Assembly: GCA_937957805.1 (NCBI GenBank)
Contig: CALFXW010000094.1
Span: 1-6,887, forward strand
From: an uncultured Sphingopyxis sp.
Lineage (GTDB): Bacteria > Pseudomonadota > Alphaproteobacteria > Sphingomonadales > Sphingomonadaceae
Direction of reading: 5' to 3'
DNA length: 6,887 nucleotides
Positions 4,280-6,887 of the stretch are shown here, one piece after another. The notes under the pieces were generated by a model. It ran no database searches and was not told the origin of the DNA. It was given only the letters and a program-made list of their open reading frames with translations. The first letter of the stretch is position 1, and every line of letters begins with the position of its first letter. A program made the translations under genes and the position numbers.

Positions 4280-4870
4280 TCATCTGTTGATGGCAAGTCC
4301 GTGCAGCATGGCCTTCAAACCCGCAATATAGGGTTTTGCAGATGCCGCGAAGTCATCCGCTTTGGCACAATTGAGCGCCGCCGCCTGAATGGCTGCCAAC
4401 AACAGCTTCGCCAGCGGTTCGACCGGTTGGTCGTCAATGGCCCCCGCCGCGATGGCCGACGCAAGTGTTGCGGACAATTGCCCGCCAAAATGATGCGCAT
4501 CCAACGCACTCCAGCGTTCATAGCCCAAGGCGCTGGGCGCATCGCGCAATGTGATTTGCACCGTCGCGGCATCGCTGCACAGCATAAAATATAATTCTAT
4601 CGCCAAAATCAATTGTTCGATCACGCCGACGTCGGATCGGATTTTGGCCCCGATTGCATATAGCAATCGCGCCGATACGCGTTCGAACACCGCCTCAAAA
4701 ACATCCCGCTTTGCAGCAAAGTGGTGATAGACGGCACCCTTGGCGACGTGCGCCAAAGCGGCGATCGCATCCATCGTGGTTGCCGCATAGCCCTGTTCAC
4801 CGAACAAGGTTTCGGCCGCATCCAGTATCGCCTCCCTAGTTGCGGCACGACGCGCCTCTTGCCGGACCAT
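4280..4870 (-). CDS. TetR-family transcriptional repressor
   Basis: A 196-residue TetR-family regulator. Residues about 12-60 are the DNA-binding domain: REAILDAAETLFGEQGYAAT, MDAIAALAHVAKGAVYHHFA, KRDVFEAVFE, with the hallmark G-x-Y-x-H-F recognition-helix end. The C-terminal ligand-binding half contains LRDAPSALGYERW, a pattern seen in one TetR subgroup; the inducer cannot be predicted. ATG at 4870 has a GGGAGG ribosome site nearby. It is divergent from the HAB-like membrane protein gene; the 86-base space between their starts holds an AACCGAC-5 nt-GTCGGTT operator inside a strong promoter. The expected logic is repression of the membrane protein gene, and probably of itself, released by a small hydrophobic ligand. 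Family assignment is firm; regulation is inferred from layout and operator. Confidence 0.93.
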   Translation of the reverse strand: MVRQEARRAATREAILDAAETLFGEQGYAATTMDAIAALAHVAKGAVYHHFAAKRDVFEAVFERVSARLLYAIGAKIRSDVGVIEQLILAIELYFMLCSDAATVQITLRDAPSALGYERWSALDAHHFGGQLSATLASAIAAGAIDDQPVEPLAKLLLAAIQAAALNCAKADDFAASAKPYIAGLKAMLHGLAINR

Positions 4871-4882
4871 TTCCCCCTCCCG

Positions 4883-4911
4883 TTGACAAACCGACCAACA
4901 GTCGGTTAATA
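4883..4911 (+). promoter_or_regulatory. Sigma-70 promoter of the HAB-like gene
   Basis: TTGACA (4883-4888) is a perfect -35 box and TTAATA (4906-4911) a good -10 box, with 17 bases between them. Transcription would start around 4918, giving a short leader before the GGGGAG ribosome site at 4944-4949. This is the clearest promoter in the window, and its spacer is occupied by the TetR-type operator, so binding would block polymerase. Confidence 0.8.
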
Positions 4912-4924
4912 CCGACTCATAGTC
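4889..4924. promoter_or_regulatory. TetR-type operator with an extra half-site
   Basis: AACCGAC (4889-4895) and GTCGGTT (4901-4907) form a perfect 7-bp inverted repeat around CAACA, as TetR dimers typically bind. A third half-site ACCGAC repeats at 4911-4916, 21 bp from the first and in the same direction, inside a second smaller dyad GACT-CAT-AGTC (4914-4924). The arrangement could hold two dimers cooperatively, covering the promoter spacer, -10 box and start site. The likely binder is the adjacent TetR protein. Confidence 0.78.
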
Positions 4925-4956
4925 CGAAAATGCCTTGAGCCATGGGGAGAAGCAAC

Positions 4957-5373
4957 ATGGGCGATGTAAATTTCCTGCTCGGAAAAGCTGGCTTCATCCT
5001 GTTCACGATGGGCCTCGTAATCGGCGCGTTCATTCCAAAACTCCAAAACCCGCGCATGGGTCTTTCCGCGCATCTGACTGCGGTGCAGGTCGGAACGGCG
5101 CTGATCGCATTCGGCCTGTTTTGGCCATATTTCAGCATCGCGTCATGGGCATCCGGCCCCTTGTCCATATCGTTGATTCTATCGTCTGGGCTGCTGGTGT
5201 TCGGGCTGTTGCTCGCCGCAGCATTTGGGGCAAGCAAGGCATTACCGTTGGCGGGCACGGGATTTCGGGCGAGCCCCGCCATGGAAATAATCGTTTCAGC
5301 CTTGACCGTCGGAAGCTCTGTCTGGATGCTGCTGGCGTGCCTTGGTATTTGTTTTTTCGGTTTTATATCCTGA
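4957..5373 (+). CDS. Hydroxylaminobenzene mutase (HAB)-like membrane protein
   Basis: A 138-residue integral membrane protein with four hydrophobic segments (residues about 7-26, 43-59, 68-90 and 110-135). After the first lies NPRMGLSAHL (31-40), the hallmark of the HabA/HabB hydroxylaminobenzene mutase family, which rearranges hydroxylaminobenzene to 2-aminophenol during nitrobenzene breakdown; the length (about 135-165 aa) and four-helix plan also fit. Many family members are uncharacterised, so the substrate here is unknown. I chose ATG 4957 over ATG 4942: GGGGAG (4944-4949) sits seven bases before 4957, while 4942 has no ribosome site and overlaps that one. Expression is probably controlled by the divergent TetR gene through the operator in its promoter. 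It converges on pgsA with only two bases between stop codons, leaving no room for a separate terminator. Confidence 0.78.
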   Translation: MGDVNFLLGKAGFILFTMGLVIGAFIPKLQNPRMGLSAHLTAVQVGTALIAFGLFWPYFSIASWASGPLSISLILSSGLLVFGLLLAAAFGASKALPLAGTGFRASPAMEIIVSALTVGSSVWMLLACLGICFFGFIS

Positions 5374-5375
5374 AC

Positions 5376-5945
5376 TTAATCCATATGTTTGATACCAACG
5401 CGCAGATAATCCCACCCGGTGATGAGCGTTAAGGCCGCCGCTGCCCACAAACTCCCCAGCCCGACCTGTTTGACAAAGGCGAATTGCGGCAGGCCGCCCG
5501 CCAATATCAACGCGCCCAATGCCACCATTTGAAAGGTGGTTTTCCATTTGGCGAGGCGGCTGACCGGCACCGAAACCTGCAATCCGGCGAGGAATTCGCG
5601 CAGACCCGACACCGCAATTTCGCGCAGCAGGATGATCAGCGCGGGGATGAGGTGGAAATCGGTGATCGCGGCGGGGGCGTGGCGGGTGCTGCCCAGCAGC
5701 AATATGACCGATGCGACCAAAATCTTGTCGGCAATCGGGTCAAGGAAAATGCCCATTTTCGACACGGTTCCCTGCGCGCGCGCCAGATAACCGTCGAAAT
5801 AATCGGTAATCCCCATCAGACAATATAGCGCAAAGCCGATCAGCCAGCCCGCCTGCCAGCCGGGAAACCACAGCAAAAAGACAAGGCCCGGCACCGCGAA
5901 AATCCGCGACAGGGTCAATAAATTGGGTAGGCTGAGCAAAACCAC
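5376..5945 (-). CDS. pgsA: CDP-diacylglycerol--glycerol-3-phosphate 3-phosphatidyltransferase
   Basis: Inner-membrane enzyme that joins CDP-diacylglycerol and glycerol-3-phosphate to give phosphatidylglycerol phosphate, the committed step to phosphatidylglycerol and cardiolipin. The CDP-alcohol phosphotransferase signature is complete: D48-x2-D51-G52-x2-A55-R56-x8-G65-x3-D69-x3-D73, in TDYFDGYLARAQG and GIFLDPIADK. The N-terminal LPNLLTLSRI (residues 6-15) is typical of PgsA, and several hydrophobic segments follow, ending near residue 178. Length (189) is normal for the family. GTG at 5945 is the longest start and has AAAGGG a few bases upstream; TTG two codons in would give the more usual N-terminus and is also possible. 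It is divergent from the MFS gene and convergent with the HAB-like gene. Essential in most bacteria, so this marks core chromosome. Confidence 0.95.
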   Translation of the reverse strand: MVLLSLPNLLTLSRIFAVPGLVFLLWFPGWQAGWLIGFALYCLMGITDYFDGYLARAQGTVSKMGIFLDPIADKILVASVILLLGSTRHAPAAITDFHLIPALIILLREIAVSGLREFLAGLQVSVPVSRLAKWKTTFQMVALGALILAGGLPQFAFVKQVGLGSLWAAAALTLITGWDYLRVGIKHMD

Positions 5946-5980
5946 GTCACCCTTTGGCGTGTTGAGGCCCCCCTTTTACG

Positions 5981-5996
5981 CAAAGCGCGCGCTTTG
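5981..5996. promoter_or_regulatory. 16-bp perfect palindrome between pgsA and the MFS gene
   Basis: CAAAGCGCGCGCTTTG at 5981-5996 is a perfect palindrome in the 131-base space between the divergent pgsA and MFS starts. It is bracketed by TTTT (5974-5977) and AAAA (6000-6003) at equal distance, so the dyad extends to about 30 bp with 3-base mismatched gaps. It may be an operator for one or both genes or a hairpin in a leader; nothing identifies the binding protein. A weak plus-strand -35 candidate, TTGACG (6009-6014), follows it. Confidence 0.45.
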
Positions 5997-6076
5997 GGCA
6001 AAAGGCTTTTGACGCATCGCCACTATCGGCTAAGCCATTGGCCGACCAGCGACAGGGATTTGGGGGCGGACAACAT

Positions 6077-6887
6077 ATGGATGGCGCGGCGAAACTATTG
6101 CGCAAACGACGTTTTCTGCCGCTGTTCGTCACCCAGCTATTGGGTGCCTTTAACGATAATTTGTTCAAAAATGCGATGGTGCTGTTCGTCGTTTATCAGG
6201 TCTATTCCGACCCGGAGAGTGAGACCTGGTTTTCCGCCATCACCACCGCCATCTTCATCCTGCCCTTTTTCCTTCTGTCCGCCATGTCGGGCCAATTGGC
6301 TGACACGCGGGACAAGGCGCGCATCATCCGCATCATAAAGCTGTGCGAAATCGGCATCATGCTGGTGGGTGCATTGGGGTTGGTGTTGGCGTGGGCAGGC
6401 GTTGGTGTTCATGTGTTCGCCATCCCCCTCCTCCTCCTCGCGCTGTTCGCCATGGGGGTGCATTCGACATTTTTCGGGCCGATTAAATATGCCATCCTGC
6501 CCCAGCATCTGGAGGAGGATGAGGTGCTGGGCGGCACCGGATTGGTGGAGGCTGGCACCTATATCGCCATATTGGCGGGGACGATTTTGGCCGGGCTGAT
6601 CCCCGTCGAAATCGCCGCCATCGGCGTCATCCTCGTCGCGATCATCGGTTATATTGCGGGACGGCAGGTGCCCCCTGCCCCCGCCGACACCCCCGATCAG
6701 CCGATCGACTGGCACATCATCCGTTCGTCGATCAACCTTGTCGCCGCGACGATGCACATCAAACGGCTGTTTCTGGCGATAATCTCCATCAGTTTTTTCT
6801 GGACGATCGGCGCGGTGCTGTTCATCCAGTTCCCGCCGCTCGTGAAGAACATCCTCCACGCCGACAAGAGCGTCGCCAGCCTGTTTC
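6077..6887 (+). CDS. LplT-like MFS transporter domain, N-terminal 270 residues (cut by right edge)
   Basis: The frame is open from ATG 6077 to the window end, giving 270 residues. It starts with LPLFVTQLLGAFNDNLFKNA (residues 14-33), and FGPIKYAILPQHLEEDEVLG (133-152) followed by GTGLVEAGTYIAILAGTILA (153-172) matches the lysophospholipid transporter LplT group. A degenerate MFS loop motif GQLADTRDKARIIR spans 72-85. Hydrophobic segments are seen near 33-45, 53-70, 93-108, 113-130, 159-175, 180-193 and 231-250. In this group the MFS domain either stands alone (about 400 aa) or is fused to PlsC-type acyltransferase and acyl-ACP ligase domains (Aas-like, over 1000 aa); the cut prevents a decision. 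The expected role is flipping lysophospholipids across the inner membrane for re-acylation, which would fit its divergent partner pgsA. The upstream GGGGGCGGA is a possible ribosome site. Confidence 0.86.
   Translation, partial: MDGAAKLLRKRRFLPLFVTQLLGAFNDNLFKNAMVLFVVYQVYSDPESETWFSAITTAIFILPFFLLSAMSGQLADTRDKARIIRIIKLCEIGIMLVGALGLVLAWAGVGVHVFAIPLLLLALFAMGVHSTFFGPIKYAILPQHLEEDEVLGGTGLVEAGTYIAILAGTILAGLIPVEIAAIGVILVAIIGYIAGRQVPPAPADTPDQPIDWHIIRSSINLVAATMHIKRLFLAIISISFFWTIGAVLFIQFPPLVKNILHADKSVASLF

Noticed and set aside
4942..4956. Upstream ATG 4942 as the start of the HAB-like protein
   Set aside because: No ribosome site precedes it, and its first codons overlap the GGGGAG site that serves ATG 4957.
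6137..6859. 240-codon minus-strand frame
   Set aside because: Asp/Gly/Gln/His-rich low-complexity translation, antisense to the MFS gene, which has clear family motifs.

Overview
The window looks like alphaproteobacterial DNA, most likely from a sphingomonad. This rests on the resemblance of the core genes (PgsA, a PhnA/YjdM protein without a zinc ribbon, an LplT-like MFS protein), on codon use, and on an intergenic cluster of GC-rich REP-type hairpins. The organism is an inference; no rRNA or other decisive marker is present.

Layout. (1) 1-925 is the right end of a mobile element integrated into a tRNA-Gly(GCC) gene. A tyrosine integrase gene runs off the left edge, and 45 bases of the 3' half of the tRNA remain at 881-925 without a matching 5' half. 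The element therefore extends to the left, and the reconstituted tRNA should lie beyond the window. (2) About 926-3300 is GC-rich accessory DNA with every recognisable gene on the minus strand: an unrecognised 120-aa protein (probably 5'-truncated), a small zinc-ribbon protein, a YozE/SAM-like protein and a HEPN-domain protein form one apparent operon, followed after a 230-bp regulatory-looking gap by a winged-helix DNA-binding protein. (3) About 3300-3330 is a probable junction with core chromosome, just before a yjdM/phnA-like gene (3328-3630). (4) 3631-4279 has no gene but holds at least ten REP-like hairpins of several related types. (5) 4280-5373 is a divergent pair: a TetR repressor and a four-helix membrane protein of the hydroxylaminobenzene mutase (HAB) family, with a clear sigma-70 promoter whose spacer holds a TetR-type operator. 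(6) 5376-6887 is a divergent core lipid pair: pgsA (minus) and the start of an LplT-like MFS protein (plus, cut by the right edge).

How the parts work together. The integrase and its att site explain how the left island arrived. The minus-strand cassette beside it resembles genomic-island or plasmid cargo and includes a stand-alone HEPN protein, a fold often used as an RNase in toxin or phage-defence systems. The TetR/HAB pair looks like a self-contained inducible response to a small, probably aromatic or nitro-aromatic, compound. pgsA makes the phosphatidylglycerol precursor, and the neighbouring MFS gene may act on lysophospholipids, so both may serve the membrane. Two genes (integrase, MFS) are cut by the window edges.
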